Shown here piece by piece: positions 5,317 to 13,325 of a stretch of 21,866 nt of DNA; the first letter of the stretch is position 1; each line of letters starts with the position of its first letter. The position numbers and the translations under genes were made by a program. The stretch spans positions 1 through 21,866 of the forward strand of contig CAZMCC010000068.1 of the NCBI GenBank assembly GCA_964564695.1, given 5' to 3'. The notes under the pieces are model-generated. The model was given only the letters and a program-made list of their open reading frames with translations, had not been told where the DNA came from and searched no databases. Source of the DNA: CAZMCC01 sp964564695 (GTDB lineage: Bacteria > Planctomycetota > Phycisphaerae > Phycisphaerales > UBA1924).

Positions 5317-6432
5317 ATGGAAGCAGGCATCGTCGGACTCCCCAACGTCGGCAAGAGCACCCTGTTCAACGCCCTTACCAAGGCGGGCGCCTTGGCCGCC
5401 AATTACCCGTTCGCCACCATCGAGCCCAACGTCGGCGTCGTGCCCATCCCCGATCCGCGGCTCGACGTCATCCGCACGCACATCGAGTCGCAGAAGGTCA
5501 TCCCGGCGGCACTGCGTCTCGTCGATATCGCGGGCATCGTTCGCGGGGCCTCCACCGGAGCCGGCCTGGGCAACAAGTTCCTCTCGCACATCCGCGAGGT
5601 CGATGCGATCGTGCAGGTCGTCCGCTGCTTCGAGAAGGCTCCCGGCGGCGAGGACATCACGCACGTCGACGGGACCGTCGACCCGGTGCGCGACCTCGAG
5701 ACGATCGCGGCCGAGCTCATCATCGCCGATCTGCAGACCGTCGAGAGCGCGATCGGCAAGGCCGAGCGGGCCGCGAAGGCCGGCGACCGCGAGAGCATCG
5801 CCCGCTACGAGGTGCTCAAGAAGCTGCTGCCGGTGCTCAACGACGGCAAGCCGGCGAGCGAAGTGAGCTTCGAGGACCCCGAGCAGCAGAAGGCGGTGAA
5901 GAGCCTCGGGCTCATCTCGGCCAAGAAGACGCTCTACGTCGCGAACGTCTCCGACGACGACGTGAACGGGCGGGGGCCGCTGGCGATGAAGGTTCGCGCG
6001 TGGGTCAAGGCCCGCGGCGGCGACTCCGAGCACGACGTCGTTCCCGTGTGCGCCAAGATCGAGAGCGAGCTGAGCGAACTCTCCGACGAGGACCGCCTCG
6101 AGATGCTCCAGAGCCTGGGGATGAAAGAGCCGGCGCTCAACGCCCTCGCGCGCGAGGCGTATCACCTGCTCGGCCTGCAGAGCTACTACACCGCAGGCCC
6201 CAAGGAAATCCGCGCGTGGACGGTTCCGATCGGTTCGACGGCCCCGCAGGCCGCGGGCGTCATCCACACCGACTTCGAACGCGGCTTCATCCGGGCCGAG
6301 ATCTACTCGGTGAAGGACCTCATCGAGCTCAAGACCGAGAAGGCGATCAAGGACGGCGGGCGCATGCGGATCGAAGGCAAGGGCTACGTCATGCAGGACG
6401 GCGACGTGTGCCACTTCCTGTTCAACGTGTAA
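5317..6432 (+). CDS. ychF: Redox-regulated ATPase YchF (Obg-family)
   Basis: A 371-residue P-loop protein of the Obg-related OLA1/YchF group, which binds ATP in preference to GTP and associates with ribosomes. The P-loop GLPNVGKST is at residues 7-15, switch II is VDIAGIVRGASTGAGLGNKFLSHIREVDAI, and the NKxD position reads VANVSDDD, as expected for the ATP-specific group. The C-terminal TGS domain ends in FIRAEIYSVKDLIEL...GRMRIEGKGYVMQDGDVCHFLFNV. Length and domain order are normal. The ATG at 5317 begins exactly at the conserved N-terminus; no Shine-Dalgarno site precedes it, and a TACCCT lies nine bases upstream. It follows the pseudopilin remnant by 40 bases. Confidence 0.96.
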   Translation: MEAGIVGLPNVGKSTLFNALTKAGALAANYPFATIEPNVGVVPIPDPRLDVIRTHIESQKVIPAALRLVDIAGIVRGASTGAGLGNKFLSHIREVDAIVQVVRCFEKAPGGEDITHVDGTVDPVRDLETIAAELIIADLQTVESAIGKAERAAKAGDRESIARYEVLKKLLPVLNDGKPASEVSFEDPEQQKAVKSLGLISAKKTLYVANVSDDDVNGRGPLAMKVRAWVKARGGDSEHDVVPVCAKIESELSELSDEDRLEMLQSLGMKEPALNALAREAYHLLGLQSYYTAGPKEIRAWTVPIGSTAPQAAGVIHTDFERGFIRAEIYSVKDLIELKTEKAIKDGGRMRIEGKGYVMQDGDVCHFLFNV

Positions 6433-6520
6433 GTTCATCGCTCGCCCGCACCCCCATCCCCGCGCCCGGCCCCGCGTGGACGCACATGGCCGGCGGCCTG
6501 CTGGTCTCGCGCCGGCGCCG

Positions 6521-7582
6521 CTAGATCGCGCCGCCCGCGGCAATCGCGCAGACCACTTCGCTCAGCCCCTCGACCACCCGCGCCATCCGCTCGTAATCGA
6601 TCTTGTCCGGCGTGTCCTCGGGCGTGTGGTAATACGCATACCGGAACGGGGCCGTGTCGGTGATCATCAGCGACGGCACACCCATGCGGTTGAATGACCA
6701 GTGGTCGCTCGACCCGACCCCCGGAACCCAACCCGGCATCGCCGTCCCCATGCTCGGCATGGGCGAGAGCGACCGGAACTCCCCCACGCACCGTTTCACC
6801 AGCCGCGACGCACCTCGCGACCCGCTCAGCCCGATGAACGCGATGAAGTCCCCCGCGCTCGGATAGAACAGCCCCAGCGGCGGCGGGTACTTCTGCGTCC
6901 CCGGCGCATCGAAATAGCACCCGATCGTCTCGGGCGTCAGCATCGCGACGATCCGCTCGCCCCACTCGTGGAACGACCGCGCCATCACGAGGCTCCCCAT
7001 CAGCTCCGTCCAGAAGTACGGCGGCTCCTCGTTCGTGAACAGCGCCAGCCGCACCGTCCGCGCCGGGCGCTGCTCCCGAGGCAGCGCCGCCAGCGCCCGC
7101 CCGATCGCGAGCACCGCCGCCACTCCCGACGCGTTGTCGTTCGCCGCGGGCGAGCCGGGGAACGAGTCGTAATGCGCCCCAATCACGATGATCTCGTCCG
7201 CGCTCGGTCCCGGCGCACCGTCTGCCGCCCCCGACCCCCGCACATCCACCCACATGTTCGCCACCACCACGCCGTCGGCCATGTACGGCTGGTGAACGAT
7301 CGGACCCACGTTCAGGGCCGCGAGCTGCGCCCCCAGCCAGGTGTCCGCGACCCGTAATTGCTCGGGCTTGCGTGTGTTCCGCTCGCCGATCTCCCCAGCC
7401 AGGTGCTCGACATCCCGGCGCACTTTGCCCGCGAGCAACAACTGCGCTGGGGTCATTCCCGGCAGCGGTCCCTTCGCCGATTCCCCCGGCATCCGCACGG
7501 CCGCCCGCAGGCTCCAGGGGCGTGCAAGCAGCCCCCGCGCAAGCACCGGCAGTCGACTGGCAGGACGACGGATCGAACCCAT
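6521..7582 (-). CDS. M28-family zinc aminopeptidase-like peptidase
   Basis: A 353-residue metallopeptidase. Metal ligands of the M28 fold can be read in order: H137 and D139 in GAHYDS, D149 in AANDNASG, the catalytic/metal pair E185-E186 in TNEEPPYFW, E218 in LTPETIGCYF, and H319 in YYHTPEDTPDKIDY. All expected positions are filled, so it should be active on peptides or N-terminal residues. The N-terminus has some hydrophobic and basic residues (RRPASRLPVLARGLLARPWSLR) but no clear signal peptide. The ATG at 7582 has no Shine-Dalgarno site but has TAGATT six bases upstream. It converges with ychF and is divergent from manA, with 59 bases between the starts. Confidence 0.88.
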   Translation of the reverse strand: MGSIRRPASRLPVLARGLLARPWSLRAAVRMPGESAKGPLPGMTPAQLLLAGKVRRDVEHLAGEIGERNTRKPEQLRVADTWLGAQLAALNVGPIVHQPYMADGVVVANMWVDVRGSGAADGAPGPSADEIIVIGAHYDSFPGSPAANDNASGVAAVLAIGRALAALPREQRPARTVRLALFTNEEPPYFWTELMGSLVMARSFHEWGERIVAMLTPETIGCYFDAPGTQKYPPPLGLFYPSAGDFIAFIGLSGSRGASRLVKRCVGEFRSLSPMPSMGTAMPGWVPGVGSSDHWSFNRMGVPSLMITDTAPFRYAYYHTPEDTPDKIDYERMARVVEGLSEVVCAIAAGGAI

Positions 7583-7588
7583 GGCGTG

Positions 7589-7594
7589 AATCTA
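7589..7594 (-). promoter_or_regulatory. Candidate leaderless -10 box for the M28 peptidase
   Basis: TAGATT, six bases before the ATG at 7582; +1 would be the A of ATG. No Shine-Dalgarno site is present. Confidence 0.45.
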
Positions 7595-7641
7595 CACTCG
7601 CCTTTATCCCGCGTCTCGCCCTCCCGATAGATCCTCACACG

Positions 7642-8688
7642 ATGGCCCAGCCCATGCATCCCGCGACCGCCATCAACCCTCACCCCCGGCAGGTCGCCCC
7701 CGTTCCGTTCACGCTCGTTCCCCAGCTCTTCGAAAAGGTCTGGGGCGGCCAGCGCCTCGCACGCCTGGGCAAGAGCCTCCCCGACCCCCAGGCCCGCTAC
7801 GGCGAATCCTGGGAGCTCGCCGACATGCCCAGCACCAGCGCCTCGGGCGCCGGCGGCGGCTCGGTGCGCACGACCATCGCCTCCGGCCCCCTCGCCGGGC
7901 GAACGCTCCGCGACGCGGTGAGCGCGTGGGGCACGGCCCTCCTGGGCGACGCCCGGCCGACCGCGGCCGGCGACTTTCCGCTGCTCGTGAAATTCCTCGA
8001 CGCGTGCGACAACCTTTCGGTGCAGGTGCACCCGAGCCCGGCACACGCCGCGGCCCACCCGGGGTCGCACCTCAAGACCGAGTGCTGGTACATCCTCGAC
8101 GCCGACCCGGGGAGCGTGATCTACAAGGGCCTGCGTCCGGGCGTGACGCGCGAGTCGTTCGCCGCGAAGGCGCGGGCCGGGGACCCTTCGATCGTCGCGG
8201 ACCTGATGGCCATCCCCGCGATCCCCGGCGAGTGCCACAACCTCCCCAGCGGCACGGTGCACGCGCTGGGCGCGGGCGTGCTCGTGGCGGAAGTGCAGAC
8301 CCCCAGCGACACGACCTACCGCCTCTACGACTGGGGACGCACCGGGCGCGAGATGCACATCGAGCAGAGCCTCGCGAGCGCGATGTTCGAGGAGCCGCCC
8401 GCCCCGACCCGCATCGCCCTCGGCGGCGGCCGCACACGCCTCGTCACCACCGACTTCTTCACCCTCGACGGCTTCGACCTCGACGCCGATCGCTTCGCGC
8501 CCCTGTGGCCCGAACCCACCCGCCGGTGCGCCGCGCTGATCGTCCTCGCCGGCCGCGGCCGGATCGAAGCCGCCGACGGCACGACGTTGACGCTGGCGAC
8601 TGGTGATACCGCGGTCATCCCCGCAGCGTGCTCGGATGTGAAGGTCAATGCCGACGAGACGATGCGGGTGCTGATCGCGGCCGTCTAA
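7642..8688 (+). CDS. manA: Class I mannose-6-phosphate isomerase
   Basis: A 348-residue cupin enzyme interconverting mannose 6-phosphate and fructose 6-phosphate. The motifs are those of the class I family: LVKFLDACDNLSVQVHPSPAHA with zinc ligands Q128 and H130, E147 in LKTECWYIL, H207 in LPSGTVHALGAGVLVAEVQTPSD, and R227 in TTYRLYDWGR. A second, poorly conserved cupin forms the C-terminal part, ending with RVLIAAV. The ATG at 7642 is chosen because the in-frame region upstream overlaps the divergent M28 gene and does not look like the family. No Shine-Dalgarno site is seen; TAGATC lies eight bases upstream. There are no sugar genes next to it. Confidence 0.93.
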   Translation: MAQPMHPATAINPHPRQVAPVPFTLVPQLFEKVWGGQRLARLGKSLPDPQARYGESWELADMPSTSASGAGGGSVRTTIASGPLAGRTLRDAVSAWGTALLGDARPTAAGDFPLLVKFLDACDNLSVQVHPSPAHAAAHPGSHLKTECWYILDADPGSVIYKGLRPGVTRESFAAKARAGDPSIVADLMAIPAIPGECHNLPSGTVHALGAGVLVAEVQTPSDTTYRLYDWGRTGREMHIEQSLASAMFEEPPAPTRIALGGGRTRLVTTDFFTLDGFDLDADRFAPLWPEPTRRCAALIVLAGRGRIEAADGTTLTLATGDTAVIPAACSDVKVNADETMRVLIAAV

Positions 8689-8722
8689 CAACCCCTTCGG
8701 GCTTTGGATCCTGGGCCGTTCG

Positions 8723-9259
8723 TCACCGCCGCCCCGGGCGCGCCAACTGCACGCCGCCGTCAAACGCGCGGCGTGGATCGGAGCTGCGGAGCAGTTCAGA
8801 TGTGTGCGAGGTGACGGGGGCAAGCCGCCCCATCCACCAATCGCAGATCGCCACCGCCTCCGGTGTGAGGATCTCCGCCACGGCCAACGCGTTCCGCCTG
8901 AACGGCACGCCATCGAACTCGCACAGCGGCGCTGTCTCGACGAACATCGGTGTGATCTCTCCCTCGGTGAGCAGCTTCCCCAGCGGCGTCGCCTCGAACC
9001 CCGGCGGCAGTTCCAGCAGGAGGGGGCCCGCGCCGAAGTACGTGTGGCAGTCGAGCGACTCGGGTCCCCACACGAAAACGTGGAACTGCGCTTCATCGTG
9101 CATGCAGTCCCACCGGTCGCCGGGGTTTGACGAACCGGTCGCCGCCATCGCCCTGAAGAAGATCAAACGGAACCGTTCCCCGTCGACTTCCGGTCTGCCG
9201 CGAAAGTAAATGTTGATGCTCACAGAGAGTTCTTCGGAGGGGTGGAACGTGAGTTGCAT
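8723..9259 (-). CDS. Protein of unknown function
   Basis: About 178 residues from the ATG at 9259 (MQLTFHPSEELSVSINIYFRG). I do not recognise the family. The protein looks globular and rich in aromatic residues, with alternating strand-like segments (FRLIFFRAM, AQFHVFVWG, GPLLLELPPG) and a helical WWMGRLAPV near the end; there are no membrane segments and no cysteine motif. In-frame ATG codons at 9322, 9340 and 9346 would extend it, but those versions would overlap the divergent lipoprotein start or signal peptide. The frame is conserved-looking rather than a shadow: no competing gene lies on the other strand over most of it, and the start region is normal in composition. It converges with manA, leaving 34 bases between stops. 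Confidence 0.6.
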   Translation of the reverse strand: MQLTFHPSEELSVSINIYFRGRPEVDGERFRLIFFRAMAATGSSNPGDRWDCMHDEAQFHVFVWGPESLDCHTYFGAGPLLLELPPGFEATPLGKLLTEGEITPMFVETAPLCEFDGVPFRRNALAVAEILTPEAVAICDWWMGRLAPVTSHTSELLRSSDPRRAFDGGVQLARPGRR

Positions 9260-9338
9260 GCCGTGCAAACGCGGGTGAGATCGAGTACCCTCCTGCCAAC
9301 CGGTCGCGACGACCGGAGCCATGAAGAGGGTCTGCCCC

Positions 9339-10841
9339 ATGTCCATTGAGTCCACTCGGTCCACCGCCTCGATCCGCCGCGCCGCCCTGCTCTCGCTTGC
9401 CCTCGTTCCCCTCGCCGCCCTCCCGGCGTGCAACAAGCACGCCTCCCACGCCAAGCTCGTCGAGCTCGACGGCAACCTCACCGACTGGCCCGTCGACCTC
9501 GGCCAGTGGTGCGACGACCGCTACATCTACTTCCGCCTCCAGCCCTCCGAGCTCTCCACCCTCCAGGCCAGCGACACGCCCATGGCCCTCTACCTCGACG
9601 CCGACGGCGACGCCGCCACCGGCCTCGCCCCCCCCGCGCTCGACGGTCAGGACCCCATCGGCGCCGACCTCCTGCTCGTCTTCTCCCCCGGCACGGCGTT
9701 CCCCAACCTCACCGACCGCGCCAAGGGCGTCGCCGCCGGCGTGGTCTATGCCGACGGCTCAACTCGCCACGTCACCCACGCCGACCTCGATTTCTCCTTC
9801 TCGCCCACGTTCGCGGGCGAGCAGTACGAGATGCGCGTTTCGCGCTCCGCGCTCGAGTGCGTGCTCGGCGTGCAGTTCTCCCCCGGCCGCGCCTCGTCGC
9901 GGTTCGTGCAGTACAGCAGCGCCGGCAGCCCCGTCGGCGCCTCCGAGGTCGTCCGCGGCGTCTCCGAGATCGGTGAATACGAAGGCGGCGCGGAGATCCC
10001 CGCCTGCCCCGAGGGCGCCCTGCGGGTCGTCTCGTGGAACATCCAGCTCGCCCGCCCCAACACCCGCCCCGGCCCGTTCGCCCGCGTGCTCTCGGCCCTC
10101 GCCCCCGACATCGTCCTCGTGCAGGAGTGGGAGAACACGCCGCCCGAGGCCCTCGCCGCGTGGTTCGACGAGCACCTCCCCTGGGGCAGCCCGTGGCACG
10201 CGATGACGAGCGACGGCTGGGGCGTCGCGGTGGTTTCTCGCTACCCGCTCGAGCGCCTTGGCCCCGAGCACCTCGACCGTCCCAGCGCTTCCAATCCCGA
10301 CTCCCAGCGTGCCGAACGCGACCGCGCCACCCGCTTCACCGGCGCGATCATCGAGACTCCGATCGGGGCCGTCGCCGCCGCCAGCATCCACCTCAAGTGC
10401 TGCGGCTCCATGGGCAGCCCCGAGGACATCGCCCGCATCGCCGAGGCCCAGCTCATCCGCCAGACGTTCGCGACCGCCGCCGACCAGCGCGCCATCGCCT
10501 TCCGCGTCATCGCCGGCGACTTCAACCTCGTCGGATCGCGCACACCCCTGGACGAGCTCTCCTCCGCCGGCGACGCCGACGGCACGTCGCTCGCCCCCGC
10601 CGTCACCCGCGTGCTCGGCGACACGACCTACGTCACCTGGTCCGACGACGAATCGAACTTCAGCCCCGGGCGTCTCGACTGGATCCTCGTGGGCGACTCG
10701 GCCCTCGCGATCCGGCGCTCGTTCGTGCTCGACAGCGCCCGCCTCACCGCCGAGGCCCGCCGCACCGCCGGCCTGCACGAGCGCGATTCACGCGCCAGCG
10801 ATCACATGCCGATCGTGACCGACCTGGCCCCCGTGCAGTGA
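9339..10841 (+). CDS. Lipoprotein with an endonuclease/exonuclease/phosphatase domain
   Basis: A 500-residue predicted lipoprotein. Residues 1-31 form a signal peptide with RR followed by ALLSLALVPLAALPA and C31 in an LPAC lipobox. Residues about 40-220 form a strand-rich domain (ELDGNLTDWPVDL, RYIYFRLQP, MALYLDADGDAATG) that resembles carbohydrate-binding or DOMON-like modules, though I cannot name it. The second half is an EEP catalytic domain with N234 (SWNIQ), E263 (VQEW), H351 (SIHLK), D394 and N396 (AGDFN), and D488-H489 (SDHMPI). EEP enzymes cut phosphodiester or phosphomonoester bonds, so a surface nuclease or a lipid or phosphate esterase is possible. The ATG at 9339 is preferred over 9321 because AGAGGG precedes it at a workable distance. 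Confidence 0.82.
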   Translation: MSIESTRSTASIRRAALLSLALVPLAALPACNKHASHAKLVELDGNLTDWPVDLGQWCDDRYIYFRLQPSELSTLQASDTPMALYLDADGDAATGLAPPALDGQDPIGADLLLVFSPGTAFPNLTDRAKGVAAGVVYADGSTRHVTHADLDFSFSPTFAGEQYEMRVSRSALECVLGVQFSPGRASSRFVQYSSAGSPVGASEVVRGVSEIGEYEGGAEIPACPEGALRVVSWNIQLARPNTRPGPFARVLSALAPDIVLVQEWENTPPEALAAWFDEHLPWGSPWHAMTSDGWGVAVVSRYPLERLGPEHLDRPSASNPDSQRAERDRATRFTGAIIETPIGAVAAASIHLKCCGSMGSPEDIARIAEAQLIRQTFATAADQRAIAFRVIAGDFNLVGSRTPLDELSSAGDADGTSLAPAVTRVLGDTTYVTWSDDESNFSPGRLDWILVGDSALAIRRSFVLDSARLTAEARRTAGLHERDSRASDHMPIVTDLAPVQ

Positions 10842-10901
10842 AACGCACACCGGAGGCAGGCAGCACGCCGGCCTCTTCCAATTCCCAATGCAACTGCGTT
10901 C

Positions 10902-10941
10902 CGACTCCCTCCGCGTCCTCCGCGCTCTCCGCGGTGAATTG
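10902..10941 (+). repeat. Partial copy of a dispersed CTCCGCG-type repeat
   Basis: In the 122-base gap between convergent genes, the phrases CCTCCGCGCTCTCC and GCGGTGAATTG closely match the right arm of the long inverted repeat at 19359-19426 (CCTCCGTGCTCTCC, GTGGTGAACTG). This is a single-arm relative of that element. Confidence 0.6.
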
Positions 10942-10963
10942 CTGCAACGGGAGGGTGGGGGGC

Positions 10964-13168
10964 TCAGCAGCCGCCGAGCTCGACAAACCACTGATTGATG
11001 AAGTCGCTCACGTCGGTGGAGTTCGAGATCCCGTTGCCGTTGAAGTCGGCCAGCAGGGTGCCGTTGACCTGATCCTCGAACCAGTCGTTGATGAACTCGC
11101 CGACGTCCGTCGAGTTGATCACGCCGTTGAGGTCCCAGTCCGTGAGGCAGGTGATCTCGCCCGCGAGGCCCGAGACGACGAGGGCGTAGCCCTGCGTACC
11201 GACGTTGACGCCCGTGCCCACGATCCGCACGGTCCACAGGCCCGGCGTCGGCTCTCCGACGACGACCTGCTCGAGGTTGTTGATGCTGTCGGCCGCCCCG
11301 CCCCGTACGCTCTCACCCAGGCTGATGTCGTTGCCCATGTAGGGCGGCTCGCCGTCGGGCGGGATCACGACCAGGTCGAGGTTGTTGATCGGCGCGAACG
11401 CGGCGTTCGCCGCCGCCGGCACGTCCGTCCACGCGAGCGTCACATGCAGCGGTTCGCCGGCCTGCACGTTGATGACCAGGTCGGTCTGCTGACCCGTGCT
11501 CAGGCCGTTGATGTTCCGCACGTCGCGCACGATCGTCGCCCGCGCATCGCCCGGCAGCATCAGCGCCCCGTCGAGGCGCACGCGTCCCCAGCCTTCGAGC
11601 AGGCTCGGGTACCCCGTGACCCCCGTCATGTCCTGCGCCGAGTTCACGAGCACGCCCTTAAGGAGCGCCCCCGACGGCTCGAACGCGTTCGCCGGAGTCG
11701 CCACGCCCGTGGGGTAGCGACCCTCGGTGAAGTACTGACGGGCCAGCAGCGCCGCGCCCGCGACCACCGGCGTCGCCATCGACGTGCCCGTCATCGTGAT
11801 CGTGTCGCAGGCCGTCGCCGACCGCGACGAGACCGTGTTGCAGCCCGGGGCGTACACCTCGGGCTTGCGCCGCCCGTCGCTCGTCGGTCCCACGCCGCCG
11901 CGGCAATGCGAATCCTGGCTCGGGAAGTGGCTGGTCGCCGCGACCGCGAGCAGGTTCTTCGCGTTCTCCGGGTTCCGCAGCGTCGACGTGTTCGTGCACG
12001 CGAACAGCACGAGCGACGACTCGTTGTCGTACATGAACTGGTCGATGCCGCGGCACAGGCCGTCGTACGTCGTGGTGGCGTCGTTGCCCCAGCTGTTCGT
12101 GTGGACCCGCGCGCCCTGCGAGTGGTGCAGGTTCAGCGCCGCCAGCACAGACACCTCGGTGTACGACGGGATCCCCGCGTACACGAGCTTCGACATGTAC
12201 GCGACTCCGCGAGTCGCTGTGTCCGCCCCCGCGTCGCCCACGGCCGTGCCCGCCACGTGCGTCCCGTGCGAGCCGGGCGTGGTCCAGTCGCGGTTGTACG
12301 CGAGGATCTTGCGGTGCAGCGGGCCGATCGGGTTGCTCGGATCGGTGAACGAGCAGTGGTTGATGTCCACCCGGGTGTCCAGGATGCCCAGCACCTGACC
12401 CTCGCCGAGCAGCCCGGCGGTGTAGAACGGCGTGCTGTTGAGCACGTTCGTCTGCACGATCCAGCGGTTCTCGTTGTTGCGGACGGTCAGCTCGGGCGCG
12501 GGCTCGACGTACGCGACGTCCATCCGGGCCGCGAGCGACCGGGCCGCCCCGCGCGGGATCGTCGCGCTCACGACCATGCTCTGGCCGACACGCTCGCTCC
12601 AGTGGACCAGCGCCGAACCGCCGAGGCCCCGGACCGTCTTCACCACGCCGTCGATCGGCTCGTCGGGGAAGAGCGTGACGAGCACGAGTTCCGTGCCGCG
12701 GGCCGCCATCGCCTGGCGCTCGGGTGTTACGAAGTTCGCGACCCCCAGCGCCGGATCAACCTTCCACGGGCTCTCATAGACCCCAACCCAGCGCACGCAC
12801 CCGAGGGTCCTGGCCTTGGCCGCGTTCGCGCCGTGCAGGCGCGCGACCCACGTGTTCACCGGCAGATACGTCTCGAGCGCGACCCCCGTGTCCGCGAGCG
12901 CCTGGCGCCGCTCGGGCGTCATCGGCCCGTCGAGCTGGATCACCCACCGCTGCCCCTTCGCCGCCCGCGCGATCGCCCCCGCGAGGTCCGGACGCGCCGC
13001 CGAGGCGTCGATCGTCCGCGTTCGCAGCGCGATGTCCGTGGTCTTCACCGGCCCCGTCGCCCGCCCGTCGGCCCACGCCGACGTCGTGGCAAACGCCGCC
13101 GTCGCCAGCGCCGCCGCCAGTCCAACCAACGCCGCACCGCGTCCGCGGCTACACACACATATCGACAT
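10964..13168 (-). CDS. Secreted subtilase (S8) with C-terminal dockerin-like domain
   Basis: A 734-residue exported serine peptidase. A signal peptide covers about residues 1-33 (ALVGLAAALATAAFATTSAWA). A propeptide-like region follows, with PERRQALADTGVALETYLP. The catalytic triad is D264 (GILDTRVD), H301 (SHGTHVAGT) and S463 (GTSMATP); N393 in FACTNTS is the likely oxyanion-hole residue. A strand-rich domain follows the catalytic part (about 520-670; LHVTLAWTDVPAAANA, a P/proprotein-like motif). The last 61 residues form a two-repeat dockerin-like module: DWDLNGVINSTDVGEFINDWF and DFNGNGISNSTDVSDFINQWF, each with a calcium-loop pattern, ending in GGC. GC-terminated dockerins are typical of Phycisphaerae secreted proteins. 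The ATG at 13168 is preferred over a GTG at 13183 because AGG motifs precede it. Confidence 0.92.
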   Translation of the reverse strand: MSICVCSRGRGAALVGLAAALATAAFATTSAWADGRATGPVKTTDIALRTRTIDASAARPDLAGAIARAAKGQRWVIQLDGPMTPERRQALADTGVALETYLPVNTWVARLHGANAAKARTLGCVRWVGVYESPWKVDPALGVANFVTPERQAMAARGTELVLVTLFPDEPIDGVVKTVRGLGGSALVHWSERVGQSMVVSATIPRGAARSLAARMDVAYVEPAPELTVRNNENRWIVQTNVLNSTPFYTAGLLGEGQVLGILDTRVDINHCSFTDPSNPIGPLHRKILAYNRDWTTPGSHGTHVAGTAVGDAGADTATRGVAYMSKLVYAGIPSYTEVSVLAALNLHHSQGARVHTNSWGNDATTTYDGLCRGIDQFMYDNESSLVLFACTNTSTLRNPENAKNLLAVAATSHFPSQDSHCRGGVGPTSDGRRKPEVYAPGCNTVSSRSATACDTITMTGTSMATPVVAGAALLARQYFTEGRYPTGVATPANAFEPSGALLKGVLVNSAQDMTGVTGYPSLLEGWGRVRLDGALMLPGDARATIVRDVRNINGLSTGQQTDLVINVQAGEPLHVTLAWTDVPAAANAAFAPINNLDLVVIPPDGEPPYMGNDISLGESVRGGAADSINNLEQVVVGEPTPGLWTVRIVGTGVNVGTQGYALVVSGLAGEITCLTDWDLNGVINSTDVGEFINDWFEDQVNGTLLADFNGNGISNSTDVSDFINQWFVELGGC

Positions 13169-13218
13169 GGGACCTGGCCTCACGTGTCCGCTCCCGCTCC
13201 GGTAATTTGCCTACATGA

Positions 13219-13224
13219 AGAATA
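13219..13224 (-). promoter_or_regulatory. Candidate extended -10 promoter for the subtilase
   Basis: TGG-TATTCT on the minus strand is an extended -10 element about 50 bases before the ATG. The same TGG-TATnCT arrangement precedes pilT. Confidence 0.35.
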
Positions 13225-13302
13225 CCACATCGACCGCCTATACGCGAGAGATCACGTGGCGGCCCGTTCACCATGCGGAAACCAACCACTCGTGACGGTG
13301 TT

Positions 13303-13318
13303 GTTAGCGTCCGCTAAC
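13303..13318. repeat. 16-bp palindrome GTTAGCG-TC-CGCTAAC
   Basis: Perfect 7+2+7 dyad starting eight bases downstream of the pilT stop and about 135 bases upstream of the subtilase gene. It has no T-run, and the 2-base centre favours a protein-binding operator over a terminator; as RNA it could still form a 6-bp stem with a 4-base loop. Confidence 0.5.
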
Positions 13319-13325
13319 GCGATTT

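Noticed and set aside
6433..6520. Short frame after ychF (MAGGLLVSRRRR)
   Set aside because: Twelve codons without a ribosome site and in a GC-rich gap between convergent genes; no support.
7453..9096. A 547-codon minus-strand frame across manA
   Set aside because: It is antisense to manA, whose zinc ligands and family motifs are intact; composition is that of a shadow.
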